Shown here: positions 1 to 8,335 of the stretch, piece by piece
Layout of the letters: each line of letters starts with the position of its first letter
Numbering within the stretch: the first letter of the stretch is position 1
Made by a program: the position numbers and the translations under genes
Source: an uncultured Sterolibacteriaceae bacterium
GTDB taxonomy: Bacteria; Pseudomonadota; Gammaproteobacteria; Burkholderiales; Rhodocyclaceae
Direction of reading: 5' to 3'
Length of the DNA: 64,000 nt
Assembly: GCA_937888595.1 (NCBI GenBank)
Contig: CALARK010000022.1
Location: 248,001-312,000 of the forward strand
The notes under the pieces: generated by a model
Seen by the model: the letters and a program-made list of their open reading frames with translations, nothing else
Databases searched by the model: none
Told to the model about the DNA's origin: nothing

Positions 1-1
1 G

Positions 2-730
2 CCGCCCGTGCTCCTGTCTCGCTCCGTGCTCGACAAGGAGTCGCATTCGGTTTTTTCCCACCTGACCTCGCGCGAGGCCGAGCACCTGGTCATGCTGGAG
101 GAGACCTACCGCATGAACCGCTGGCTGACCGACTGGCCGAGCCGGACCTTCTATGGCGGTGCCTTGCAGGCGGCCGGGAAGAACCGGGAACGGCGACTTC
201 GGCTTTCCGGCATGCCGGCGCGGTTCTCCGCCGTGCTTGATGCTGACAGCCCGGCGGTTTTCATCCCGACGCCGGACACCTCGGCGCGGACGAAGAACTG
301 GAAAGAGGCCGAACTGGTGGCGGACCTGGTTGAGGCCATCGCCGCCGGCGGCCTGCCGATGAGTGAGATCGGCATCGTTTCGCCCTATCGTGCCCAGGGG
401 CGGACCATACGCACGCTCTTGGCAGAACGTTTCGGCCGCGAGGCGGCCCGGCAGGTGGTGGCCGACACGGTGGAGCGGATGCAGGGGCAGGAGCGCGAAC
501 TTATCATTCTGTCGCTGGCCACGGGCGACGAGGCGTTCCTCTCGGCGATCGCCGAATTCTTCTTCCAGCCCGAGCGGCTCAACGTGTCCGTCACGCGGGC
601 GATGACCAAGCTGATCGTCATCGGCCCGGAAATCGGGGACATTCCGGACAACAACGGTAACGAGACGATCCGGCAGTGGGTGGCCTGGCATCGGGACATG
701 ATCAGCCAATGCCGGAAGGTGGCGTTGTAG
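2..730 (+). CDS. Superfamily 1 helicase, C-terminal part (cut by window start)
   Basis: This is the last 242 residues of a larger DNA/RNA helicase; the frame is open through the left edge, so the true start and Walker A lie outside. The visible part is the second RecA-like lobe of Dna2/SMUBP2/UPF1-type superfamily 1 enzymes (AAA_12-like). GIVSPYRAQ corresponds to motif IV, ADTVERMQGQERELIILS to motif V, and NVSVTRAMTKLIVIG to motif VI with the arginine finger. The next helicase gene begins two bases after the stop, so the two are probably co-transcribed. The specific biological role cannot be told from this fragment. A defence or repair role is possible because the pair sits in an accessory region, but nothing seen proves it. 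Confidence 0.8.
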   Translation, partial: PPVLLSRSVLDKESHSVFSHLTSREAEHLVMLEETYRMNRWLTDWPSRTFYGGALQAAGKNRERRLRLSGMPARFSAVLDADSPAVFIPTPDTSARTKNWKEAELVADLVEAIAAGGLPMSEIGIVSPYRAQGRTIRTLLAERFGREAARQVVADTVERMQGQERELIILSLATGDEAFLSAIAEFFFQPERLNVSVTRAMTKLIVIGPEIGDIPDNNGNETIRQWVAWHRDMISQCRKVAL

Positions 731-732
731 GC

Positions 733-2760
733 ATGGCGACGTTCATTCCGGAACGGGTCGGCGCGGTAAGCGCCCGCGGCATCCATATCAAGCGCACGCT
801 CAGCACGCTCGATGACGATCATGTGGTGCGCACGCCGATCCGGCGCAGCGAGTGGCTGCCCGATTTCTTCGTCCAACATCCGAAGAACGGCTGGCTGGCC
901 ATCGCGGTCGCCGACACGCCGTTTTCCGCCCTGGCCGGCGACCAGTTGTTCGAGAACGAGGCGCGCGCCGCCTTCGAGAAACTGCTTGCCGACTTTCAGG
1001 CTTTTCCCGCCCTCCCTGGCACAAGCCGGGCACCTCTCGGAAAGCTGATCCTGATGTGGAAATGCAGCCAGGACGAGGTGCGAATGATCGCCGGACAGCA
1101 TCTTGCGCGGTTCGGTATCCGTCTGCTCTCCAAGGCCCAGTTCCTGGAGCTTGGCGCCAAGCTGGTGCCGCGTCTACTTGAGCCCATCGACGCCGAGGCG
1201 GAGCAGGCCATTCTGAGCCGCTATTTTCCGGAAGCGGAAATTCACGCCACCTGCACGACCCGCCGCCATTTTTGTCGCGACAACTCGGCGAGGCTTCAGC
1301 GGTTCTTCCTGGATCACCAGCAGGAATGGGCGGCGAAACTCGACTTGGAGCCGCCCCCGGAACAGGCCGAAGCGGCAAAGGATCTTTCCATTCGCTTGGT
1401 GAACGGGGTGGCGGGCAGCGGCAAGACCCTGATTGCCCTCTCGCGCGCCCAGCTCCTGTCCGAGTTGTATCCGGATCAGCGAGTACTGGTGCTGATCCAC
1501 AACACGCCGGTGGTTGCCGACATCAAAGCGAAACTGACTCGCACCAAGGGCGCGCTGCCTGGGAATCTGGAGATCGAAACCTTCTTCGGTTGGGCGCACC
1601 GCCAGTGGCGGAATCTCTATAAGAAACCGCTGAAACTGACCACTACGCCATGCGAGATAGAAGAACTGATCGCGCACTATCGGACCCGCTGGCCGGAACT
1701 GGGACAGCCGGAATCACTCCTGCGCGAGGAGCTCGATTTCATCAACGAGTCGCTGATTACCGATGCGGAGCGTTACTTCAACGCCAATCGTGCCGGCCGT
1801 GGCTTCGCTTTGAAACCAAAGGAACGGGCTGCGGTCTGGGAGTTGTTCCAGGCTGTGACGTCCACGCTCAACCGGAGTGGCCAGCGGCTGTGGAGTGCGG
1901 TTCCGCTCGAAATCTGCCAGGCAACGGATCAGACGGCCATGGAGAAATACGATCATGTCCTGATCGACGAAGCACAGTTCTTCGCGCCCTCCTGGTTTCA
2001 GGCGGTCCGGCTGGCCATGTGCGAGCGGAGCAGCCTTTTTCTTTGCGCCGATCCCAATCAGGGTTTCATGAAGAACCGGCTCAGCTGGAAGAGTGTCGGA
2101 CTCGATGTGTCTGGCCGCACCAAGAAGCTGCGCCGCTCGTATCGTACGACGCAGGCGATTCTCGCCTCGGCGAACCGCATTCTCGCGCAGTATGCCCAAG
2201 GCGATCCGGATGATTTCCTGGTGCCCGATCTTTCTGGCATGGAACCCGGTGTCAAACCGATGCTGGTCTATACCGACTCGCCGCAGGACTCGGTGGACCG
2301 GCTCGTGAACGAACTCTCCGCCAATATTGAGGAGCGGACCATGGCATTGGGCGACCTGTTGGTCATCTACGGCGAGAATGTGCAGAAGGCCTTGCTGTAT
2401 GACAGGCTGTGCAGGCGATTCGGCGCGGACAGCGTCTGGTGGCTCAACAAGAAGGAACACCGCAAGGCGCCGCCGAAGGGATGCGAGCGGGACTATCTGC
2501 GCCTGGCGAATCTCGAAACTGCCACCGGCCTGGAGGCTGGCGTGGTGTTTCTGATCGGCATGGAGAATCTTCTCTCAGGTAGTGACACTCCAAGCCTCGG
2601 CAAGGAGGTACAGGCGGCCGAGGTGGAAGAAAATGCCAGGAAGCTCTATATGGCGATGACGCGTGCAGGGCAGTACCTGATTCTTCTGTCTTCACAAAGA
2701 GTTCCGGCATTCATTGAAGACAGCTTTACACAGTTGGCCGATGCGCCAGAGCCAGCATGA
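733..2760 (+). CDS. UvrD/DUF2075-like superfamily 1 helicase
   Basis: A 675-residue ATP-dependent helicase-like protein. The N-terminal ~220 residues are not recognised, with a possible nuclease-related fold. The ATPase core follows: VNGVAGSGKT is Walker A, HVLIDEAQFF is the DEAQ Walker B, LCADPNQGFMKN is motif III, LRRSYRTTQAIL is motif IV, and YMAMTRAGQYLILL is motif VI of UvrD_C_2-type proteins. I chose the ATG at 733, right after the upstream stop, rather than the GTG at 676, which would overlap the neighbour by 55 bases. It forms a two-gene unit with the upstream helicase. Coupled SF1 helicases of this kind occur in mobile and defence islands, but substrate and partner are unknown. The protein appears intact. 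Confidence 0.75.
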   Translation: MATFIPERVGAVSARGIHIKRTLSTLDDDHVVRTPIRRSEWLPDFFVQHPKNGWLAIAVADTPFSALAGDQLFENEARAAFEKLLADFQAFPALPGTSRAPLGKLILMWKCSQDEVRMIAGQHLARFGIRLLSKAQFLELGAKLVPRLLEPIDAEAEQAILSRYFPEAEIHATCTTRRHFCRDNSARLQRFFLDHQQEWAAKLDLEPPPEQAEAAKDLSIRLVNGVAGSGKTLIALSRAQLLSELYPDQRVLVLIHNTPVVADIKAKLTRTKGALPGNLEIETFFGWAHRQWRNLYKKPLKLTTTPCEIEELIAHYRTRWPELGQPESLLREELDFINESLITDAERYFNANRAGRGFALKPKERAAVWELFQAVTSTLNRSGQRLWSAVPLEICQATDQTAMEKYDHVLIDEAQFFAPSWFQAVRLAMCERSSLFLCADPNQGFMKNRLSWKSVGLDVSGRTKKLRRSYRTTQAILASANRILAQYAQGDPDDFLVPDLSGMEPGVKPMLVYTDSPQDSVDRLVNELSANIEERTMALGDLLVIYGENVQKALLYDRLCRRFGADSVWWLNKKEHRKAPPKGCERDYLRLANLETATGLEAGVVFLIGMENLLSGSDTPSLGKEVQAAEVEENARKLYMAMTRAGQYLILLSSQRVPAFIEDSFTQLADAPEPA

Positions 2761-3271
2761 ATGCAGTGAGCGCGAGGAGGGAGCCCGGCAAAGGTCCCAA
2801 ACGGTTATTGAGGATTTCCGATCTAAGCCATGTCCGTTTAACCTAGTGCGTCGTATCGTAGTTTAATTACGCCACGGCGATGCAAAATAAAAGAATTCCT
2901 CCAATTGGATCTGGCAACGACAGGCAAGAGCAAGAATTTTTTCGGCAGGGTATACAGCAGGGTATTGCGAAACTCGATGTGGAAAAACAATAGACAAATC
3001 AAGGCGCTTACTGCGCCATTTATGATAGAGTGGGAGTAGACATCTGGCAACCACAGGCAAGAACAAGCAATAACGTCTTGATCCGGCTAGGTGAAGTGTG
3101 AAGTGACCGTCATGCCAGCGAAACTGGCAACTAGGAATTTGCGGAACAAATAGTTGGACCTCAGCTTTTCGCCGGGGTGAAAAGTTCAAACATATTCAGG
3201 CCGAATTAATCCCAAATTGTCCATTAGCCATTTTTCGGGGATTTGGTGCAAGCTAAGAGACATTGCGCCGG
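2761..3271. other. Non-coding, IS-derived stretch
   Basis: About 510 bases without a credible gene. The composition is clearly more AT-rich than its neighbours. It contains a 130-base element resembling sequence upstream of the ISAs1 remnant at 22.3 kb (listed separately), a second partial start of that element at 3042-3070, and a stretch at 3186-3271 that differs from the intact IS3 copy and shares ATTAGCCATTTT with the sequence just upstream of the giant adhesin gene. It reads as a scar of repeated insertion and deletion. Confidence 0.5.
2910..3039. repeat. Diverged 130-bp repeat, copy 1
   Basis: It starts with TCTGGCAACGACAGGCAAGA and ends with AGAGTGGGAGTAG. A second copy of nearly the same length (22289-22419) starts with TCTGGCAGCGGCAGGCAACA and ends with GTGAGTGGGAGTGA. 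The ends are well conserved and the middle is diverged. The start of the motif recurs at 3042. The second copy lies on the 5' side of an ISAs1-type transposase remnant, so this copy is probably an orphan IS end. Confidence 0.45.
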
Positions 3272-3546
3272 TCACCGCTTGCGGGTCGGCGGCCTTCTTG
3301 TTGCCGTGCTCGAACAGTTCCTTGGCGTTCTTGACCAATTCCTGCTTCCAGGCGCTGATCATCGTCGGATGTACGCCGTACTCCGACGCCAGCTCCGCCA
3401 AGGTCTTGTCCCCTGCCAAGGCTGCCATCGCCACTTGCGCCTTGAAGTCCGCGCTGTGTTGCTTGCGCTTTGCTCCCATGATTCACTTTCCTTTCAACCG
3501 GTCAGCCTTAGCTTAGCCGACTGTCCGAAAAAACGTGACCGCCGCA
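3272..3546 (-). mobile_element. IS3-family left-end remnant with truncated orfA
   Basis: It carries the left inverted repeat (ending at 3546, TGCGGCGGTCACG on the minus strand) and the first 70 residues of an IS3-type OrfA (start at 3479, MGAKRKQHSADFKAQVAMAA). This matches the copy at 20057-21504, including the upstream GCTAAGCTAAGGCTGACCGG region. Similarity stops at the codons for DPQAV near 3272, so most of orfA and all of orfB are lost. Unlike the other copy, it retains the SAWK codons, which shows that the other copy has an 11-base deletion. It is inserted in an IS1380-type transposase gene and lies in inverted orientation to the other IS3 copy. Confidence 0.8.
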
Positions 3547-3913
3547 CTCAGCCCGCGCTGTGGCGCTGATCTACAACTGGTGGAGTCTCTTCGTGCGGCT
3601 GGCCAACCCACAGGCCCGTCGCGAAGCGATTACCAGTCGGCCGTGGTTGATGTCCTCGGTCGGCCGCAAGACGGAACACGCCGGCCAGACGACGATCACC
3701 CTCACCGGCTTGCACGCGCATTTCGGCAAGGCGCGCGATGCCCTGACGCGTGTCTCCGCCTTGCTTCAGGAATGGACCACACAGGCTGCGGAGCAGTTGA
3801 ACCCCCTTACCGTCTGGCAGCGTGTCTGCGATCACCTCAAGCATATCCTCGCCAATATCGGCCCGCCAAAAACATCCCTATCCCCAAGAAAATATGCTCA
3901 AGGAATTGGGTAA
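3547..3913 (+). pseudogene. IS1380-family transposase, C-terminal fragment
   Basis: The frame reads VALIYNWWSLFVRLANPQAR, then SRPWLMSSVGRKTEHAGQTT, the typical C-terminal region of IS1380-type DDE transposases. It has no start codon or catalytic core: the 5' part is cut off exactly where the IS3 left end begins at 3546/3547. The last ~20 residues run into unrelated sequence before a stop at 3911. It is a dead relic and the nearest feature to the 3' end of the adhesin-secretion operon. Confidence 0.75.
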
Positions 3914-3982
3914 CTGCCGTTTTTAGGTTCAAGGCATGTCGGTTGTTGAATCGGATGGGATGGGTGTTTCCCGGTCGGTGAT

Positions 3983-6133
3983 TCAGAACCCGCTTTCGCG
4001 AATTATCACGGCCAGCGTACCCTTGATGGCGTCCCAAGCCAGACTGCGCGCGGCGCCGCGAATGTGTACGGTGCCGCGCAGTTCATGCTGCTGTTGCGTC
4101 GGTGGCGGTCGATCGAGTCGTAGCCGAACACGGTAAAGGGCGTCACTGGGAATCGGTTCGGCTTTTTCCTTGTTGGTTGCCAGCGCGCCGCCATGACGAC
4201 TGTCGAGCATCGGGTGCAGCAGCCGCTGGCTACGCGTCGAATCGATGGCGAGGACGACGCCGGGCAGCGCCAGCGGGCTGCCTTCGGCAATGAACTCGGC
4301 GGTGGCGCCGGGCTGTACGCGGTCGATCAGGCGCTGCTCGACATAGGCATCAACTACCCACTGCCGTGGATCGATCAGGATGCCCAGCGGTTCGCGCACG
4401 CTTAGCCACATGCCGGGGCGAAAATCGGGTGCGACATCCCGCCATTCGCCAGCGAAGGCGGCGACGATGAGCAGCCTGCCCATCTCATCGCGTGCGGCAC
4501 GTATCTCGGCATGCTGTTCGGTTAGTTGGCCGGTCAGCACCATTTGTTGCTCGGTACCATCTTCGGTGTCGAGTAGGCCAGTCAGACGGCGTTCCATCGC
4601 CGAGGCAGCGGCCTGTGCTTGAGTCTCGCGCGCGGTGACATCGGGATTGTTCAAACGCGCCAATACGGTTCCAGCGGCAACGGGGCCGGGCGGATGAATC
4701 TCTTCCAGCTGAGCCGGGAAGGGCGCAAATACCAGTTGCTGTTGCTCGACGTGTGCGACGCCTTGGCCGCTGACGCCGAAGCGCCACGGCACCAAGAGTA
4801 CGATGCCGCCCATCATCAGCAGGATGAGCCATAGGCGACGGCGATTTGGCAAGATTTCTGCGCTTCGCGCGCGCCAGATGGATATCTCTGACCAGATGGG
4901 TCGCAAGACGAACCAGCCGATTTCCACCCCCATCAGAAAAATGCCTAGCGCCTTAAAGAAATAGTGGTAAACCGCCAAGGCGATACCGAGAAACAACACC
5001 AGCCGGTATAGCCAGGTGACCAAGGCAAAAGCCACCAGCGCACGGCGTTTGCGCGGTGTGAAGTGTTCCGGCCAGGGATCGGCGAAACCCAGCAGATGGC
5101 GGCGCAGCCAGACCCGGGCTTGGGCGCCGGCGCGCTCGTGCAGGTTGGGAAAGTCGAGCAGGTCGGAGAGGATGAAATAACCGTCGAAACGCATGAACGG
5201 GCTGGCATTGAGTAACAATGACAGTACCCAGCCGGTGGTGGCCAGATACAACGAGGCCTGTCGCAAGGCGCCGTCGTCGAGCAGCGCCCAGGCGAAGGTG
5301 GCAAGGCCCGCCAGTGCGAGTTCCACGCCGATGCCGGCAACCGAAATCGCCAGTCGCTGGCGGTGCGAGCGCAGCCGCCAGGATTCGCCGGTATCGGTGT
5401 AGAGCACCGGCCAGAGCACCAGCAGGGCCACCCCCATGTGCGCGACGCGCACGCCAAAGCGCGTCGCCACCAGCGCATGCCCCAGTTCGTGAAAGGTTTT
5501 GGACACTGTCAACGCCAGCAGAAAGCCGAGGATGCCTTCCGGCGTCAGGATGTTTGTCACGCTGTGGGTAAAACTGTCCCATTGCTGCGCCACCAGTATC
5601 AGACCGGTAACGATGATTGCTGCCAGAATCAGTCGCGCAGTGGGCGAGAACAGCGGCTGCACCAGTGGCGCCAGCCGCGCCAGAAAACGTTCTGGACGGA
5701 TCAGTGGCACGCGGATGAACAGATAGTGGTGCAGCCACCAGCGCCAATGCCGCCAGCCGGGCTGCCGCAATTGTCCGAGCAGGCGCTGTCGGCCGTTTTC
5801 GGACAAAGCCAGTAGATGATGTTGTTCGAGAAAGCGCGCAAAGGCTTCGACCTGTCCGGCATCCGCCGCCAGCGGCGTTTTGGCGGCGATGTCCGCCGCG
5901 ATGCTGGCTGGGTCGCCAGGCCAGCGCAGCAGGCATTCGTATTCGAACCAGCCGACGCGATAGAACCGGTTGCGCAACGGGTCCTGGATTACCCAGAATG
6001 GCGCACCATCCTTGTCGGTACCGGACTCGTAGAGCCGCAAATCCTGGCGCAGCGGCGGCAGAGAACGCGGCGGCACATCGCCCGCCAGGGCGGTCGTCGT
6101 GGCAATGGCGCTGCCGGTCACAATCCGCTCCAT
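3983..6133 (-). CDS. M50 (site-2-protease-like) metalloprotease fused to HlyD-like adaptor
   Basis: A 716-residue inner-membrane protein. The N-terminal ~120 residues resemble a PqqD-like winged helix (FWVIQDPLRNRFYRVG, then an acidic helical part). A multi-pass membrane region follows with the zinc motif H215-E-L-G-H219 and a later MRFDGYFILSD (D317 as likely third ligand), as in the M50/YydH group of putative peptide zinc metalloproteases. After the last membrane segment (~430-450) the remainder looks like a lipoyl/barrel-sandwich adaptor with a coiled-coil hairpin (AQLEEIHPPGPVAAGTVLAR, then Gln/Ala-rich helices). It is the last gene of the adhesin operon, and its start overlaps the upstream adaptor gene by 16 bases. 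Probable role: processing or gating export of the adhesin. No transport ATPase is encoded nearby. Confidence 0.8.
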   Translation of the reverse strand: MERIVTGSAIATTTALAGDVPPRSLPPLRQDLRLYESGTDKDGAPFWVIQDPLRNRFYRVGWFEYECLLRWPGDPASIAADIAAKTPLAADAGQVEAFARFLEQHHLLALSENGRQRLLGQLRQPGWRHWRWWLHHYLFIRVPLIRPERFLARLAPLVQPLFSPTARLILAAIIVTGLILVAQQWDSFTHSVTNILTPEGILGFLLALTVSKTFHELGHALVATRFGVRVAHMGVALLVLWPVLYTDTGESWRLRSHRQRLAISVAGIGVELALAGLATFAWALLDDGALRQASLYLATTGWVLSLLLNASPFMRFDGYFILSDLLDFPNLHERAGAQARVWLRRHLLGFADPWPEHFTPRKRRALVAFALVTWLYRLVLFLGIALAVYHYFFKALGIFLMGVEIGWFVLRPIWSEISIWRARSAEILPNRRRLWLILLMMGGIVLLVPWRFGVSGQGVAHVEQQQLVFAPFPAQLEEIHPPGPVAAGTVLARLNNPDVTARETQAQAAASAMERRLTGLLDTEDGTEQQMVLTGQLTEQHAEIRAARDEMGRLLIVAAFAGEWRDVAPDFRPGMWLSVREPLGILIDPRQWVVDAYVEQRLIDRVQPGATAEFIAEGSPLALPGVVLAIDSTRSQRLLHPMLDSRHGGALATNKEKAEPIPSDALYRVRLRLDRPPPTQQQHELRGTVHIRGAARSLAWDAIKGTLAVIIRESGF

Positions 6134-7458
6134 TCACGCAGACTGGCCAATGGCCGGCGCAGCAGGTAGTAGCCGAGCACGACCCAGTCTCCATACAGTT
6201 TGGCCGTGCCGCGCAGGCCGATGCGCACGTTGTCACTGTTGTCATCCACGCTGGCGCGCAGCCGGTAACTGGCGATGCCATCGGGCGAGAGCGTGGCCTG
6301 ATAGCTGGTTTCGGTAATCCGGCCGGAGATCGGTGAGAGAGGATGCACGGTAAGAAACAGTTTCACCGGCGCACCGACATCGAGCGCGATGGCATCGGCC
6401 ACCGGCAGATGGATCAGGATGCCGGGTTTCGCCGGATTGGCCAGCAGCATGATGCGTTCGCCGGTGACTACCGGGCGGCCTTTCCATTCGTCGGGATCGG
6501 CGAACACGGCGACGCCATCGTAGGGCGCGACCGCGTTCACCCGCGCCAACTGCGCCTGCACGGCGGCCAATTCGGCGCGGCGTTCCTCGGCGCGGCCGGT
6601 GAGTGCCACGAGTTCCGCCTTGCTGCGGCTGCTGTCGAACGCCAGCTGGGTGGCGGCGAGCAGTTCGGCATCGGCCACGGCGACGGCTTTTTTCGCCACT
6701 TCCAGCCGGTTGCGCAGAGTCGTGTCGTCGAGCGAGAACAGCACATCGCCGGCTTTGACCGGCTGATTCGGCCGGACATGCACGGTGCTCACCACGCCAT
6801 CGAGCGCGGCGGTGATCGCCATCGCATCGACCGGCGCGATTTCCGCCGGCGCCAGTGCGGTTTGCCGCACCGGCAGAAGGAAAAACACGGCCAGACCGGC
6901 GAGCAGGAGATGCCGCTGCTTGCGACTGAGCTTTTGCCAGCGCGCCTTGAAAGTCGGCCGTGGCGAGCCGGCGAGCATTTCCCAGCAATAGGCCCAAGTT
7001 TGAACAAGGCGTTGCAGGGTATCGGCGATGGGTTGAGGCGGTGGCGCATCGAGCAGAAAACACAGGTGTCCAAGTAGTTCTCCGGAACGACGTTTCAGTG
7101 GCAACACGTAAGCTCCCGTCGGCCACCATTCACGCCAACCTTGCGCTACATCGTCCGCTGCATCCGTCAGGATTTCCGGCGTTGCGGCAAACCAGCCACC
7201 GACAGTGGGCAAGCGGGAGAGCAGCCAAGGCCAAGCGCGCTTCAGCCAGAGCAGGTAGGGGCTGTCTTCTTCCACCTTGGCCAAACCGGAAATGGCCAGC
7301 AATGCGCCATCGGCGGCGAATACCATTGCTTGCCGGAAAGGCAGCAGCGCAAAGCTGTCATTGGCCATGCTGAACGTCAGTTCGGCCGGGTTTTGCGCTG
7401 CCCGGGCACGAGCTTCGAGGTCGGCCGTCAACGCGGCCAGGGTTTGTTCGGGAGTCAT
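6118..7458 (-). CDS. HlyD-like periplasmic adaptor with GAF-like N-terminus
   Basis: A 446-residue membrane-anchored adaptor. The first ~150 residues look like a cytosolic GAF-type module (SFALLPFRQAMVFAADGALL). One transmembrane segment follows near 178-195 (LLLAGLAVFFLLPV). Then comes a barrel-sandwich/lipoyl half (VVSTVHVRPNQPVKAGDVLF), a short coiled-coil hairpin (RLEVAKKAVAVADAELLAAT), the second lipoyl half (VNAVAPYDGVAVF) and a beta-barrel. The family bridges inner-membrane transporters to TolC channels. It overlaps the next gene by 16 bases, suggesting translational coupling and a complex with the M50 fusion protein. The cytosolic N-terminal module is unusual for a type I secretion adaptor. 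Confidence 0.8.
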   Translation of the reverse strand: MTPEQTLAALTADLEARARAAQNPAELTFSMANDSFALLPFRQAMVFAADGALLAISGLAKVEEDSPYLLWLKRAWPWLLSRLPTVGGWFAATPEILTDAADDVAQGWREWWPTGAYVLPLKRRSGELLGHLCFLLDAPPPQPIADTLQRLVQTWAYCWEMLAGSPRPTFKARWQKLSRKQRHLLLAGLAVFFLLPVRQTALAPAEIAPVDAMAITAALDGVVSTVHVRPNQPVKAGDVLFSLDDTTLRNRLEVAKKAVAVADAELLAATQLAFDSSRSKAELVALTGRAEERRAELAAVQAQLARVNAVAPYDGVAVFADPDEWKGRPVVTGERIMLLANPAKPGILIHLPVADAIALDVGAPVKLFLTVHPLSPISGRITETSYQATLSPDGIASYRLRASVDDNSDNVRIGLRGTAKLYGDWVVLGYYLLRRPLASLREWSGL

Positions 7459-7500
7459 CGGCTGGCCCGCTGTCGTGATAAGAAACGATCTACCGAGAAA

Positions 7501-8325
7501 TCAGCGACCGATCTTGAAATGTGCGATGCCACTCATTCCGGCCAACAGCTCCGGCTGGACGCTGTCCATGCGGGCTTCCAATTCGATGGTCTGGGCCACG
7601 GCATCGACCCGGGCATTGATGGCAGTGACATGCGCCGGATAGCTGCGGCCGGTTTCGTTGATCGTGACTTCAAACGGCGTGCCCTCACGCAGCTCGCGCA
7701 GCCAGCGGGAAGGCACGTTGAGGCGGATTTTCAGCGGGCCGTCGCTGACCATTTCCACCAGCGGCGCGCCGACATTGACGCCCTGATGCGGTTTGACATG
7801 AATTTTCACCACCCGACCGTTGAACGGGGCGGTTACCGTGCATCGTCTGACCTGGGTACGAGCGACACCGATCGCCGCCTTGGCCTTGTCGGCAGTTGCG
7901 GTGGCCAGGGCAACTTCCATGTCGCCGGCGGCATCGAGTTTGCGCAAGCCTTCTTTCGCGGTCAAAGTCTCCTTGGCCGAGGCATATTCGGCTTCGGCCA
8001 TGCGCTGACGGGCCGCTGCTTCCTCACAGTCGAAAGCGACGACGGTTTGGCCCTTGGCCACCCGGCCGCCGAGCTGGGCATTCAACCGGGCGATGCGGCC
8101 GGTCATTTCGGCAACCAGAATGGTTTCCAGTTCAGGGCTGAGCAGGACGCGAATGGCGTTCGGGTCTTCCGGCGTTGCCGATGCGGATTTCGCCGGTGTC
8201 GCGACTGGGGATGACACCGGCGGTCGGGCGATTGCATTTGCCGGCGGAATCGGCGACTGCGCCGCCGCCAGACTACAGCCCAGCAAGGCCAATAGAGCCA
8301 AGTTCCAGCGATAAAAACAGCGCAT
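7501..8325 (-). CDS. Periplasmic adaptor (HlyD/RND MFP type), exported
   Basis: A 274-residue adaptor. The ATG at 8325 is chosen because GAGGGATC lies just upstream and the resulting N-terminus is a signal peptide (MRCFYRWNLALLALLGCSLA, then AQS); the longer frame lacks these. It has barrel-sandwich halves (LETILVAEMTGRIARLNAQL and VRRCTVTAPFNGRVVKIHVK), a short helical hairpin, and a beta-barrel (LNVPSRWLRELREGTPFEVT). With no membrane anchor beyond the signal it is probably periplasmic. It starts 10 bases after the TolC stop and is 42 bases from the next adaptor. Two different adaptors plus an adaptor domain in the M50 protein give the system three lipoyl-type components. Confidence 0.8.
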   Translation of the reverse strand: MRCFYRWNLALLALLGCSLAAAQSPIPPANAIARPPVSSPVATPAKSASATPEDPNAIRVLLSPELETILVAEMTGRIARLNAQLGGRVAKGQTVVAFDCEEAAARQRMAEAEYASAKETLTAKEGLRKLDAAGDMEVALATATADKAKAAIGVARTQVRRCTVTAPFNGRVVKIHVKPHQGVNVGAPLVEMVSDGPLKIRLNVPSRWLRELREGTPFEVTINETGRSYPAHVTAINARVDAVAQTIELEARMDSVQPELLAGMSGIAHFKIGR

Positions 8326-8335
8326 GATCCCTCGT

